This document shows positions 1 through 11,504 of a DNA stretch of 64,000 bases, in pieces (the first letter of the stretch is position 1; each line of letters opens with the position of its first letter). A program made the position numbers and the translations under genes. The DNA comes from Pilatotrama ljubarskyi. Lineage: Eukaryota > Basidiomycota > Agaricomycetes > Polyporales > Polyporaceae. The stretch covers positions 27,591-91,590 of the forward strand of contig MU277706.1 in NCBI GenBank assembly GCA_022385805.1, written 5' to 3'. The notes under the pieces were generated by a model. That model saw only the letters and a program-made list of their open reading frames with translations, did no database searches and was not told where the DNA came from.

Positions 1-311
1 ACAGGCGCCGAAATATACCACTTTTGGCAGGTGGCCAAACAAGGCACGCGCACTCGCGGCGAGCCCGCGCGGTCTATCGTTTTGCAAACAGCTGGCATAT
101 GAGGACAGTGACTCGGATCACTCATGGCCCTTCATGGCCACGGGCGGGCGCTTACATACTCGAGTGTAGGACTTGACCACAAAGGTCCCCGAGATATGCA
201 TCTTCTCTGGTTCTGGCTCTGCTGGTGGTGACCTGTCTCGGTATACGCACTGCCTTAAAGCTCTTTGTCTTTGAACCACACGGAGGTTACGCCTGAGCCC
301 GACCCCTCACC
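1..311. other. Upstream region of the H3K9 methyltransferase gene
   Basis: I see no gene here. It is the window edge and the presumed promoter and 5' leader of the methyltransferase on the + strand. No TATA element stands out. Confidence 0.4.
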
Positions 312-3300
312 ATGCGCGGTGTGTCGATTCCAGCCTGGACTGTACTCCGAGGTCAGCCACCGCCCGCCACTTCCCTTCGCTACCACCCGCCTTTTGCTGA
401 CGCATTTACGCTCTCTTTTGTGTCAGAATCATCCACAAGCTCGGCAGCCCCTTCTGAAGACGAGCTACAGTCCCGTGCTTCTCCGGAGATGGTCGACGAG
501 ATCGCGCCCTCTCCGCCCATCCAGCAGCGTTCGCCTGCAGGCAAGAAACAACTTTCGGCTGTCGGACGAGGCGCACTGCGTGTGGCTAGGGGGACTTTCG
601 TAGATGGGGGCGCGAGGACCGGGATGCAATCCGCGACCACCGGTACGTTCCCTGCTCCTGCTCATACTAACTGCCCCCAACCACCACCCAAAGCACCCCG
701 CAAACCATCGGTTCCCCCTTTCCCAAGGCGTCCGCTCTCGGGAAGTGACGAGGAGGAGGTGCTGCGCCCAAAGAAGAAGAAAAAGAGGCGGATTATCGAT
801 CCGGAGAAGGGCTCGGCCGCTGCGGGGACAAGAGTCTCTCTCAATGGCACTCTTCCCACCGTTGCCCCGCCTGCTGGACAATCCTCAAGCACCAAGGGTT
901 TTCCTTCATCTAGCCGATATGCCTTCCCGAGCGGCACTCAGGAGTCTCGCCGCAATCGAAGGGTGACGATGGACGGCGCGAGTGTGGCTGGTCCCAGCAC
1001 ACAACCCCAGCCGGGAAGACGAGCTGACCAGGGGGCTGACACGCAATCGAATGCTCAAGGACCGTCATCCTCCTCGCGCAAGGTATCTGCCCCGTCTGTC
1101 ACAGTGTCGCAGCCCTCAGGAGCTGCAAAGGAGACTCCTCTGCAGCGAGCTCAAGGACGGCGGAGATCGACCGATCCCGCAGATGTCTGTGTCAATCAAT
1201 CTAATGGAGACGGCCCTGTGGCTGGTACGCATTTCGCTCGAAGTAGTCTAGCTAGCAGAAGGCGAGTGATTTACTCGAGTTTCAGGGCCGAGCAACCAGC
1301 GACGACCGCCTACACCGAAACTGCCCCGTCCTCACGAAGTGATCGAGATTCTGGATAGCGACGAGGAGCCTGCCACCCCTCCACCACCCAAACCCAAGGC
1401 TCCCCCGCCTCCGCCCACGCAAACGCGCAAGATCGCTCTACCCCGCAGAACGAAGTACAAAGCCGCTCCCGTCGCTCGATATAGAGAAGATGACAATGGG
1501 GTAATCATACTTACTTCTGACGAGGACGATCCTGCACCCAAGAAGACGCCAATCCAGGGCATGTCGTCGGGATCGAGCAACTCGCCTGGAACAAGCAAAG
1601 CTCCCGCTCAGCAGTCCGAACCGCCACCCAAGCCGGCCTCCGAGGTCCTTGAAGAACCTGTTCCATTAGCTCCTGGCGCTGGAGGTACCCTCTCGACCCC
1701 GGATAGTCCGCATGGGTCCCCCGTTACGGAGTGCGATGCACCTATTACTGAGGTGCAGGACGTTGAAATGGCGGATGCGGATGTCAATGTTCCCGTTCTG
1801 TTAGAGGAACCTACTGGGACCGAGGACCCGCTCTTTCCGGATGGCCAGCCCATGGATGGCTTCGCGGAGTCTACAGCCGGTGAGCCAGTGCTAGCTGTCC
1901 CAGCAGAGGTCGATATGATGCTCGAAGATCCACGCTCTGCAGCAGATATGCTCACAGCAACCCAACCTTCCGCTGTGCCCACCCCCGCTGCGAATGTCCC
2001 TGCTGCCCCTCGTTCACCTGTTTCTGAGCGTATAGCAAGCAGTCCCCGAGAAGTACCTTCTCGCCCTGGCACGTCTGGGCCGCAAACGGCTCCACCTGCC
2101 CAGCCGGATACACCACCTAGGGAAGATCCGCCTCGCTCGCCTGTGCCTCCGCCGAGGGAAGAAAACCTGGAAGCTAAACCTCAGATTCCATCTCCACCAC
2201 CTATGCCGTCTCCCCCGCCCTCAGCCCCCTCGCCTCCCGTCACATGCTCCGGAACGGATACACCAGTGTCTGCCATACTCGATGCACCGCTCAAGGATCT
2301 CGCTATATCCCGCAACTCCTCGGATGAAGCTTCTGCTGAAGAGCTGCCTCCCAGTGCATCCCAACCTGCTCCTAGCACAGTCTCTAATGGTATAATCTCC
2401 GATAGTCTACTGAACAGCGCACAGAGAACTCATTCGGACTCATCCGGCACAGCATCACCAAATCCCATGCAGTCAACTCCACCGAAATTCCTGTCCCAGC
2501 CCCTGCCAGACCGAAGAAAGATCCGGATTAAGGGTGGCTCCCTGCACGGCGGCCCCGATGGCTTCTTCTCCTCCGTCTATCGTGTCGTGCAGAAGCGCCG
2601 TGCTGGCCTGTTGTCGCCGCAAGCAGACAGCGGGGCCCTTTCTACGTCTGCGAATGCTAGTCCAAGGGCAACTGCAACTGTGTCACCGAAGGCCTCTCGA
2701 GTGGCACGCAAGAATACTCCTCAGCCGTCTCAGGAGGGGCAAGCTCCAGGATCCGCGTTGTCTCCCCAGAAGTCGGTTCCGCCGGCTTTGCAACCTGAAT
2801 CCGCAGACCTAGCACCGGCTCTAGCAGAGATGCCTACACTATCCGTGGCACCCACAGCTGCTAATGCGTCAAGTTCAGGCACATGGGAAGAGATCATGAA
2901 GGAATCCAGCCGCCAGGGCAGCGGGGAGCTAGAGAGCATCGTGGAGAGAGAGGAAGTCTCAAAGACAACCGAACTTTTTGAAGTAGTAGCTGCTGCTTCG
3001 AAAGAAGTGACATCTTCTCTCATTTCCACAGCATCTGTTGCTCCGTCCATCCATGTCCAACTTCCAACAGCTACCTCATGTGCAGCCGAGCCCGCTCCCG
3101 AGCATCCGGACCCTGCTCCCACAGAACAAGCTTCAAAGACGGTAGACAGGAGCATCTCTGAGGCCAGTCGTCGCGATACACCCCCAGCGGAGGAGAAACC
3201 CGACGTCCGCACCTTGTCGCAGATCATACGAAAGGCCGTCAGCGAGATTGCTCGTAAAGATGTGATCGATCTGACTTTCGACGACTCGGACAGCGAGGCG

Positions 3301-5800
3301 CCACAAGTCGATGTCAACAAACTCTCCTCAGAGACGCATGGGAAGGAAGGTCTGGCTCATGTGCCTCCCTGTACGCTGCCTCATAGTTCTCTTCTGACTT
3401 CCGACTGAAATTGACTTATGCAGTGCCAAGCGCCGCGCACCCGGCCGCTGCTGCAGGGCCTGCCACACCTGCACCGGCGGCAACTTCACAACCACTGAGG
3501 ACGCTGGACCTCAGCGCCATAAGAAACATCCGCAGGCTCTCGCGGTTGTCTCAGCAGCTCTCCCCGACCAAGCCTACGACCAATCAGATGCCCTTGCCGC
3601 GTAACATGAGACGGGCTAGTGACCCCAACAAGTCTCCGAAGACTGACCCTTCTTCACCATCCCCGGCTCCTTGTCCCCATGCGGCGCCCAGTTCAGCACC
3701 GGCTATCCCTACGCTTCCGAATGGCGCACCTTCTTCCGGCGTCACAAATTCGGAAGTACCCGTGAAGCCTAAGCCCATGCTACCACGTCTACGTGACCTC
3801 AGAAGAGCTGCGCAACTCTCGAGTTTGCAAAGCCCTGGTTTGCAGAGTCAGGATAAATCACCATCGCCCGTCTCACCCGCGGACAGCAATGAACAACCCT
3901 TGTCGCCACGAGTTCCGTCGCCCTCTGGGATTGGCAGTCCCCCGTTTGGAACGAATGTTCACGGAGCAGAGCCCGCCCGCTCAAGCCCAGTTGTCGACCC
4001 TGGCCAGCATGTGGCTACTCCGTCGCGTTCGTCTAGCCCTGAGGCGATGGAGGCGATGGAGGAAGAGGAATGTCTGAGCCTCATTTATCCGGACTCTGCC
4101 GAAGTCACCCCTGAATTCGAGGTGCGTGATACAAGTACCTATATTTGACCTACTGTTGCTAAATAAACAAACAATTGAAGATGACGCTTGAGCCCGGGGA
4201 CGAGCCTGAGCAGGAGCCTCCCATGATAGGACCACGTACACGGAGTCAAGCCGCCTCTGAGACATCGTCATTGAAGTCTGCCCCTCGCCGGTCCGCGCGT
4301 CTATCGACAACCACCTCCGCGAGCTCCTCTGTGGAGCCTCCGGAACGCCCCGCAAGCCGGTCGCGGCGCTATGAGCCCTATGTTCGCATTCCAAGCGACG
4401 ATGAGATCGTGTCAAACGGCGGTATAGCGCGCCGCGGGCGCCCCAAATTCCTGAAGGCCTTCGAGGACGCGGGCTTCGAGGCGATATCCTGGAAGAAGGA
4501 CAGGAAGAGGCTCGCTAGGGAGTTTGCGCCTGTAACGCAGCTTGCGAAGGACATTCCCCACGACCTGCAAGACCGGTTGAACTCGCTTAGCCTCTCCGCC
4601 CGGAGCGCGGGGAACATGCAGGTGCTCATCTTTGAAGCGGAGATCCGTGCCAATACTGCAGAGGACGAGCCGTACGCCCCACCCATCCAGATCGTGAATG
4701 AAATCGACGACGAGCCCACGCCGCCGCTCGAGTTCTACTATTCGAACCTGATGTGGCATGGAGAGGGCGTCCCGAAGCCTGATCACGAGAGCCTACGGGG
4801 ATGCGACTGCATTGGGCCTTGCGACCCGATGTCGAAGACGTGCACATGCGTGAAGCGGCAGCGGAAGTACTGGGATGGGGCTGGCGGCGGCGGCGGATTT
4901 ATCTACGACAGGAAGGGGAAACTGCGGGCACACGAGTATCCCATCTTCGAGTGCAACATGAACTGTGCTTGCTCAGATGACTGCACGAACCGGGTATGTT
5001 CGCACTTTATACGTGTTCTCAACTTGTTCCTCATCTTGTTGTAGGTTGTGCAGCATGGTAGGCAGTATGAGATTGCAATTTGCAAAACTCCGAACAAGGG
5101 CTGGGGTTGGTCACGTCTTTCTTCTGCAGGCTCCCTCGATTCTCATAGCAATCAACGCAGGGGTCTTCGCTGGAACCAAGAAGATACCTGCCAACTCCTA
5201 CGTTGGCCTGTACGCTGGCGAGTACTTAACAGACTCGGAAACCGAGAAGAGGGGAAAGTAAGTAGAATTTACACAATTATAGGCTTTGCATGTCAGTCTG
5301 ATTTTTTCCATCACCTAAGGATCTACAACAAGTTTGGGAGAACATACCTCTTCGACCTGGATTTCTGGTTCCTCAAGCAGGCAGGGTATGAGAATGCACA
5401 CTATTGCGTCGATGCATATCATGCTGGCAATGTGAGCATCCATGCAAACCACTTGAGAAAGGAAACTGATTGATTGACTCTCCGGACAGTTCACCCGGTA
5501 TCTGGTCAGCCCACTCATGGTCACAAACGCAAACTTCATTGCTGACAAACGTCGCAGAACCACAGTTGTGACCCAAATTGTGTCATCAACGCCTGCTACA
5601 TCAACGAGGCCAATCTGGAGAAGCCTCTCCTCACCATCTTCACCTGCAGAGATGTCGAGCCCTACGAGGAGCTCTGCTTCTCCTACTTTGGGACGCCGGA
5701 TGACGAAGACGCAGATGTCACCACGCAGAAGATCGACGATGCCGTCTACGTCACCTGCCAGTGCGGGGCGTCCAACTGCAGAGGCACGATGTGGAGGTAG
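312..5800 (+). CDS. Histone H3 lysine-9 methyltransferase, SUV39/Clr4 type
   Basis: SET-domain enzyme expected to methylate H3K9 and nucleate heterochromatin in the nucleus. Exons: 312-642, 694-1224, 1286-3370, 3424-4121, 4181-4993, 5045-5105, 5161-5257, 5320-5431, 5490-5504, 5558-5800 (1,661 aa; reading frame closes). The C-terminal ~400 residues hold a nine-cysteine pre-SET (GCDCIGPC, TCTC, ECNMNCACSDDC), the SET core (KGWGVFAG, then NHSCDPNC split from FTRYL by an intron, ELCFSYFG) and a post-SET CQCGASNCRG. The ~1,200 residues before it are low-complexity and carry three SUMO-interaction-like motifs. I see no chromodomain, unlike fission yeast Clr4. The start is uncertain: ATG 312 or ATG 489, and an in-frame intron 352-426 is possible. 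The donor of intron 3371-3423 could instead be at 3350. Tail-to-tail with MGS1, 242 bp apart. Confidence 0.86.
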
Positions 5801-6042
5801 CTCATGCGCCTTGGTCAAACCATCTTTCGCGTTCTCGCCTTTCGCTCGCTCACAATGCTATCTTTATGTTATGGTCATCAGTATGTGGATCACATGCGTT
5901 CAGCAAAGTTGTATTGTAGTCAAGCACTAGGTTCCGGTGTACAGGTATATCCAGACGTGTGATAGTGTACAGATGTGTGCAAGCAAGAAAGCAAAATTCA
6001 AGATAGCAGTCACACACGGGTCAGAGCACAAGCAGCCGCAAG

Positions 6043-8429
6043 TCAGTCGGACGTCTTCTCAGAGGTATCGTGCGTCTCGGAGGGGCGGCCGGACCAAGGC
6101 CGCCCGCCATTCTCCTCGAACTCCCATTGTCGCAGGGCGTCTTCGTCCCAAGTCTTGTCGCGCGTGTCCCCTTCCTTCCGCAAGAACTCCTCGCCACGAA
6201 ACTGGATCGGGAGGTAATCGTTCGTGACGGGATGCCTGCAGGAAAATCGTAAGTTCGCCCATCATGCGTCGACCCGCGGCCGGTACAGCGACGGCGAAAC
6301 TACTCACGCATACTCCGGGTTGTACTTGTACCCCTGCGAATACCCAAGGTCCTTCATGAGCCCCGTCGGCGCGTTGCGCGCCATGAGCGGGACCGGGATC
6401 GACGGGTCGAGCTTCGCCGCCTCCTCCGCGCGGTTATAGCCCTCGTACGAGCGCGTCGACTTGGGCGCCTCCGCGAGGTACGCGACAAGGTGCGCGAGGT
6501 TGATACGGCACTCAGGCATCCCGATGACCTGGCAGGCTTGGTACGTCGCCATTGCCTGCGCACGACATGCGTCAGTGGCTCCTTTTCGATCGGGAAGCAC
6601 TAAGGGGAAGAAAGACGTACGAGAGGCAGCGCATGGTTATCTGCAAGCCCGATATCCTCGCTCGCGCATACGATCATCCGTCTTGCGATATACAGCGGGT
6701 CCTCGCCCGCGCTCAGCATGCGCGCGAGCCAGTAGAGCGCGGCGCTGCCCTGGCTCCCGCGCACGCTCTTGTGCAGCGCGGAGATCATGTCGTACCGCGC
6801 GTCGCCGCTGCGGTCGTACGAGGTTGACACAGAGCGACGCAGCGCGCCGAGGAGCGTGCTCTCCTCCGCGTTTGGGGATGCGGAGAGCACAAGCTCGAGG
6901 AGGGAGAGAGCCGTGCGTGCGTCGCCTGTAGAGAGCGCGACGATCGTTTGCAGGACTTTGGACGTGAGTTGGGGGTAGGCGGGGAAAACAGGTTGCTCAG
7001 GCGTGGCCGAGGACTGCGTGCTGGAGGCGGAGGGACCGGGTTGTGAGGACCGTGAGCCCGGCGGAGGTTGTGAGGGCTGCGTGAGCGGCTCTTCGACGTC
7101 AGGCTGAGAACTCGCGACGTCGCTCGAAGCGTCCTCCACGATGTGCACGTCGTGTTCGTCGTGTTCGTGCTGAGTAGCTGTCTCTTTCGTCGACGACATT
7201 CCAGAGACGCGCTCCACGGCTTGAGTAACGATTCGTCGAATGTCGTCATCCGAGAGACGTTCCAGTACGAAGACCCTGAGAAGGGGCGGTAAGTAGCCGG
7301 GAGCAGTCCAAAGAGGCATAGCACATACCGACAACGGCTCAGCAAAGCGCTCGTCAGACGGAAGGAAGGGTTCTCGGTCGTCGCTCCTATTAGCTTGCCA
7401 TGATTGTCAAGGCGCAGATCCCAAGTGTGCGCGACGTGTTCCCTACCTGCAAGTGGCCCTGCTCAATGAAGGGCAGGAAGATGTCCTGGAAGAGCGTCAA
7501 TGACGTCGGCTTGCGGTCATGTATGCCGAAGTACCTGCTGAGCCTTGTTGAAACGATGCACTTCGTCCAGGAATAAGATCGTTCTTCTATAGAGCAGGCA
7601 TCAGACTGCGATATGGAGGTAGTAGATGGCACACCGACCTGCCGGTCAGCGCAAGCAGGTTCTTGGCCTCTTCGACCACTACGCGGACGTCAGCGATGCC
7701 CGAGTCCGTCGCGCTGAGCTCCTTGAAAACCGCGTCTGTGCGCTTCGCGAGCAAACGCGCTAGCGTGGTCTTGCCACAGCTGGAGGTAACGTGAGCAGTT
7801 CAGTTATGGTATGTGGGTACGTTCCGTGGACGTTACCCTGGTGGACCCCAAAAGATAATGCTTCCGGTCGCACCCCGCTCGAGTTGGCTCATGAGCAAAG
7901 ACCCTGGGCCAGTCAAATGCGGCTGTCCAACAAACTCTTCGAGGGATTGCGGACGCAATCGCTCCGCTAATGGTGCCGCGGACCTCAATCGCGAAGATGC
8001 GGTAGTCCGCTGACGTTTGAGCGGTGCGACATCTGTAGCAGATAGATCCTCCGCTTCGCTGCGCTTGCGGGTATGTCCGGACTTGGATGAAGGCGCTTGT
8101 GTGAATGAGGGCGACGCATGTGCGCTCTTGCCGGAGGGAGTAAAGAGAGACGTCAGGGAAGCCTGAGACATCTTGCTCTTCTGAGTAGCGGACGGCGTGG
8201 GTGCCGGAGCATCGTCAGAGCAGTTGTTATCCAAGTGTCGGTTTATATCGCGTTCCAGTACACTCTTGGAGCATACTGGACTAACACAACCCTCAATACG
8301 TGTATGAAAAGTGTGCATACAGGCACACACCATACGACTACCAAATGGATCAAGAGAAGACGCGTCAGAAAACGCGTCTTGACCCGTAGATGATCCTACA
8401 CGGTCAGGCGTACCTTTATCCGAGCTCAT
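6043..8429 (-). CDS. MGS1: MGS1/WRNIP1-type AAA+ ATPase with UBZ finger
   Basis: Replication-fork maintenance ATPase that binds ubiquitinated PCNA (family knowledge). Exons on the - strand: 8429-8321, 8275-7837, 7779-7639, 7586-7535, 7485-7447, 7393-7329, 7275-6621, 6555-6308, 6235-6043 (646 aa; frame closes). A UBZ4-type finger sits at about residues 34-57 (CALC ... HLDNNC). It appears only after removing a 45-nt intron, 8276-8320. The AAA+ core starts at [17 protein letters not shown], with Walker A GPPGCGKT split by intron 7780-7836, Walker [12 protein letters not shown], sensor [10 protein letters not shown], and the clamp-loader-like C-terminal part ([31 protein letters not shown]). A disordered acidic and Pro/Ser-rich insert of roughly 80-100 residues follows [10 protein letters not shown]. 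Family assignment is firm; the exact N terminus less so. Confidence 0.92.
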
Positions 8430-8635
8430 GGTGGCGATGTCCCCTCTCGAGTGCTACCAGCAAGTTTAATATGCAAGACGGGAAGCTTGGCGAAGCAGGA
8501 CAAAGCAGTACTAGCAGAGCAAGGAGAACGAAGAAAAGGCGACACCGACTCGACGGAGCGCGGGGACGCGAAGCGACGCGTCCGGTCACGTGCGTGGTAT
8601 CTTATATGTAATGGGCGCCTACCTGCGGCCTACAG
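8430..8635. other. MGS1 upstream region
   Basis: The 5' flank of MGS1 (- strand), with no gene. It contains CACGTG at 8586-8591, about 160 bp before the MGS1 start codon. The second flank lies beyond the foldback element inserted at 8636. Confidence 0.35.
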
Positions 8636-9593
8636 CACTACTCGTGGGCGCTAAAAGTATGGAAACGCCCACCCAAATCGGGACGATATTCTCTCAGGCC
8701 TGTATTTCGCCATATATCATGGCTCCTTCCAATGATCTCTTGCCATTCGAGAATATGGGTGTAGATGTATTGTATGGTACATTTGGTGGATACTTTACTG
8801 TCCCTGTACAGGAGATATAGAGACAACCTTGATCCTGGTCTCTGATGTCTCGCGCTTCGCCATCTTGTTATGTGTTTCTGCTTGCATGGATTCTGTTGTT
8901 CCCCCAAATGACCTCAGGTATGGGTAGACCCAGAGGGCACCTTACAGCCACTGTGTTCAGTATGAGTCTGATCTTCCTGGTCAGATTCAAATCGGCCAAA
9001 CTTCTGAGATGTGTAGATAACCTACCCTGTTGTGTACGTCCTAGTTAGCATATTGTGTAACAATCCTTCTCTTGCACTTCTGAGCCCGGCCTTTCACATT
9101 TAGCACCCTCTGACCCATCTGATTCTGCATTTGTGTAAATTCAATGAATCTGGAGTTCTCATGGGCTTATATGGTTTGACTAAAGCATGTCAGGGATTGG
9201 GAACCAAGCCACCAAAGTATATTCAAAGTTCATCTGCTCTAATTCCAACAAGGACAGTCTGGCTCATACTAACCACACCAGCTGTAAGGTGCCCTCTGGC
9301 TCTACCCATACCTGAGGTTATTTGGGGGAACAACCAAATCCATGCAAGCAGGAACACATAGCAAGATGGTGAAGCGTGAGACATCAGAGACCAGGATCAA
9401 GGTTGTCTCTATATCTCCTGTACAGGGACAGTAAAGTATCCACCAAATGTACCATACAATACATCTACACCCATATTCTCGAATGGCAAGAGATCATTGG
9501 AAGGAGCCATGATATATGGCGAAATACAGGCCTGAGAAAATATCGTCCCGATTTGGGTGGGCGTTTCCATACTTTTAGCGCCCACTAGTAGTG
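8636..9593. mobile_element. Non-autonomous foldback transposon, 958 bp
   Basis: The two ends are inverted copies of about 335 bp (8636-8970 and 9258-9593), nearly identical over the outer ~240 bp and diverging inward, around about 290 bp of unrelated centre. The outermost bases read CACTACT(C/A)GTGGGCGCT on both ends. Two readings are possible: CACTA-type termini without a clear target duplication, or TIRs starting CT(C/A)GTGGGCGC flanked by a TA dinucleotide at 8639-8640 and 9589-9590, as in Tc1/mariner relatives. There is no transposase: the matching short ORFs on opposite strands are only the two arms read twice. It lies between the start of MGS1 and the peptidase gene. Confidence 0.8.
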
Positions 9594-10408
9594 CCATCTA
9601 TCTCGCCGCTCGCTCCACCGACCGCAGGACGAGCACGCTGTGGTTGATCGTGCAGGAGGTTATGCAGGTACGGCCTTACTGTACTTCCCAGACGTTAGGC
9701 GATGTCCCCTGTCCCCTGGCCTGCATCGTATCGCCTATATGGGCGCTTGTCCCCATGTCCCCGGCCACCCGTCGCCTACCCCTCCCCTACCGGATCTGGT
9801 AATTTTGCTAGGCAACGGGCGTCTAACAGGTCCTGAGCCAATCGTATCGCCTGTGTCCCCATGTCCCCGGGCACTCTTCGCCTAGTCTCCCCCTTCCCAC
9901 GCCCTAATCTAGGGTTACGTCGCTTCGCCTAACGTCTGGGAGGTACAGTAGCTGCCTGAGAGGGCGTGTGCTGGCGCAATGAGGGCAGGAGGTCCTCCGG
10001 ATGAGCTTCGCGGGACCAAGGAATTGTCACGCGCGGCTCGAAATGAATACGCAGGGTCCGTCGCGCGCTGAGCGTCGCAGCCAGATCGACAAGCGTGTGA
10101 TCACTTTGCGCTGTGTGTGCTGCGTGTATGAGAGCGTGGAATATGATATGGACGGCCAGTGCTGAGATATGGAGCAGATTGGGTGCGACGGAGGAACGCG
10201 TGCAGTCGCCGTGCATCGATCCGAGGCGCCCAGGACTTGTGCGAGCTGTGCCGCCTTCGCTCGCTCCGCAACGAGCCCTCCTTCGTCCTTACATACTCGT
10301 TCTTCCACTCTCCCATCCCGCCCTTCTCTGCTCAGGGCTCTTTGCTTTCATACCATCACCACCACCGCTGCTGCCGCGCGGCGCGTACATACACAAACGA
10401 TAACGAAG
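9594..10408. other. Gene-free region upstream of the peptidase gene
   Basis: I see no gene. A block pair repeats here: CGTATCGCCT followed by GTCCCCATGTCCCCGG at 9727-9764, and again at 9843-9870 with shorter spacing, embedded in a tract rich in GGCGA/TCGCC words. The last ~100 bp are probably the 5' leader of the peptidase gene. Confidence 0.4.
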
Positions 10409-11504
10409 ATGCCGCCTATCGTGCAAGCCACCGATGGCGTAGACCCCAATGCCCTCCGCGTCCTCATAACCGGCTTCGGCGTGAGTGCACGTCCTCGTTG
10501 TTCAATGAATCCTGTACCTATAGCACATCGCGCACGCAGCCATTTGGCAAGTACAAAGAGAACCCCTCCTGGCTCGCCGTCAAGCCGCTCCATAACACCA
10601 TCCTTTACACCGACCCGCCGACGGATCTCCTCATGGCCAGCGACCAGGCAGCCATGATCACCGAGGAGATGGAGGAGTTCCTTCGCCGCCCGCAACAGAT
10701 TCACATCACCGTCCTCGAGGTGCCTGTCTCATACCAGGCTGTCCTGAACACCGTCCCCGGGCTGCACGGCCGTCCGCCCGTCCTCCCGCGCCCGAATGAC
10801 CCCTCGCTTGCTGTACCCCCGCCCCCCGCGAACGGCTACGACTTCATCTTCCACGTCGGCGTCGCCGGGCGCGGCCCCCTCCGCATCGAGCGCATCGGAC
10901 ACAAGAACGGGTACCGGATGAAGGACGCCGACGGCGAGTACGCGCCGATCGTGCACCTGCCCAAGGACCCCATCCGTGACAGCGCAGACGCGGAGCTCGA
11001 GCGCATGGAGCGCATGCTCGTCGGCGCGTCGCTCCCGGGCCCGAGCGGCCCTGAGGGCCCGGGTCCCGCGGAGGTCATGGAGATCCCGCCGGTTCCCAAC
11101 CGCGGCTTCGGGAAGGGCTACGAGAACTTCCCGGACGAGCTCTCGACGGAGATCGACGTGCCCAAGCTGATCGTGCACCTGAAGGAGAGCGGGATCGACG
11201 TGAGTCCTACTTTGATTTACATCCGCGTCCCCGAGCGCGAGGCTGACTGGCGCAGCAGCAAGTCTATTCGTCGATGGACGCGGGGCACTACCTCTGCGAC
11301 TACATGTTCTATTGCTCGCTGGCGGAAGCGCGGCGGAACGTCACCCCGCAGGAGAAGTTCAAGGAGCGGAGCACGCCCCCGAAGAGCACCCCCGTGCTCT
11401 TCATGCACTGTCCCCCCGTCGACCAGCCTCTCAGCACGGAGCAGGTCACGGACGCGATCCAGCGGATCGTCCTCTGGGTGTGCGGACGGCTGCACCAGCC
11501 ATGA
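10409..11504 (+). CDS. Pyroglutamyl-peptidase I family cysteine peptidase (C15)
   Basis: Removes N-terminal pyroglutamate from peptides; expected cytosolic. Exons 10409-10480, 10540-11199, 11256-11504 (326 aa; frame closes). The N terminus has the family's LRVLITGFG, then PFGKYKENPS after the first intron. The catalytic cysteine is in SSMDAGHYLC (about C258) and the histidine in VLFMHCPP (about H295). The glutamate region corresponds to LRIERIGHKNGY. The protein is longer than the ~210-residue bacterial and human enzymes because of Pro/Gly-rich insertions before the catalytic cysteine, a common feature of fungal homologues. Start chosen because it immediately precedes the conserved first strand. 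Confidence 0.88.

Noticed and set aside
1225..1258. A 34-nt intron in the methyltransferase gene
   Set aside because: The acceptor at 1285 gives a normal 61-nt intron in the right phase, followed directly by a SIM-like motif; 34 nt is too short.
9376..9588. A 70-aa frame repeated on the other strand at 8638-8907
   Set aside because: Same explanation: inverted arms of the smaller foldback.
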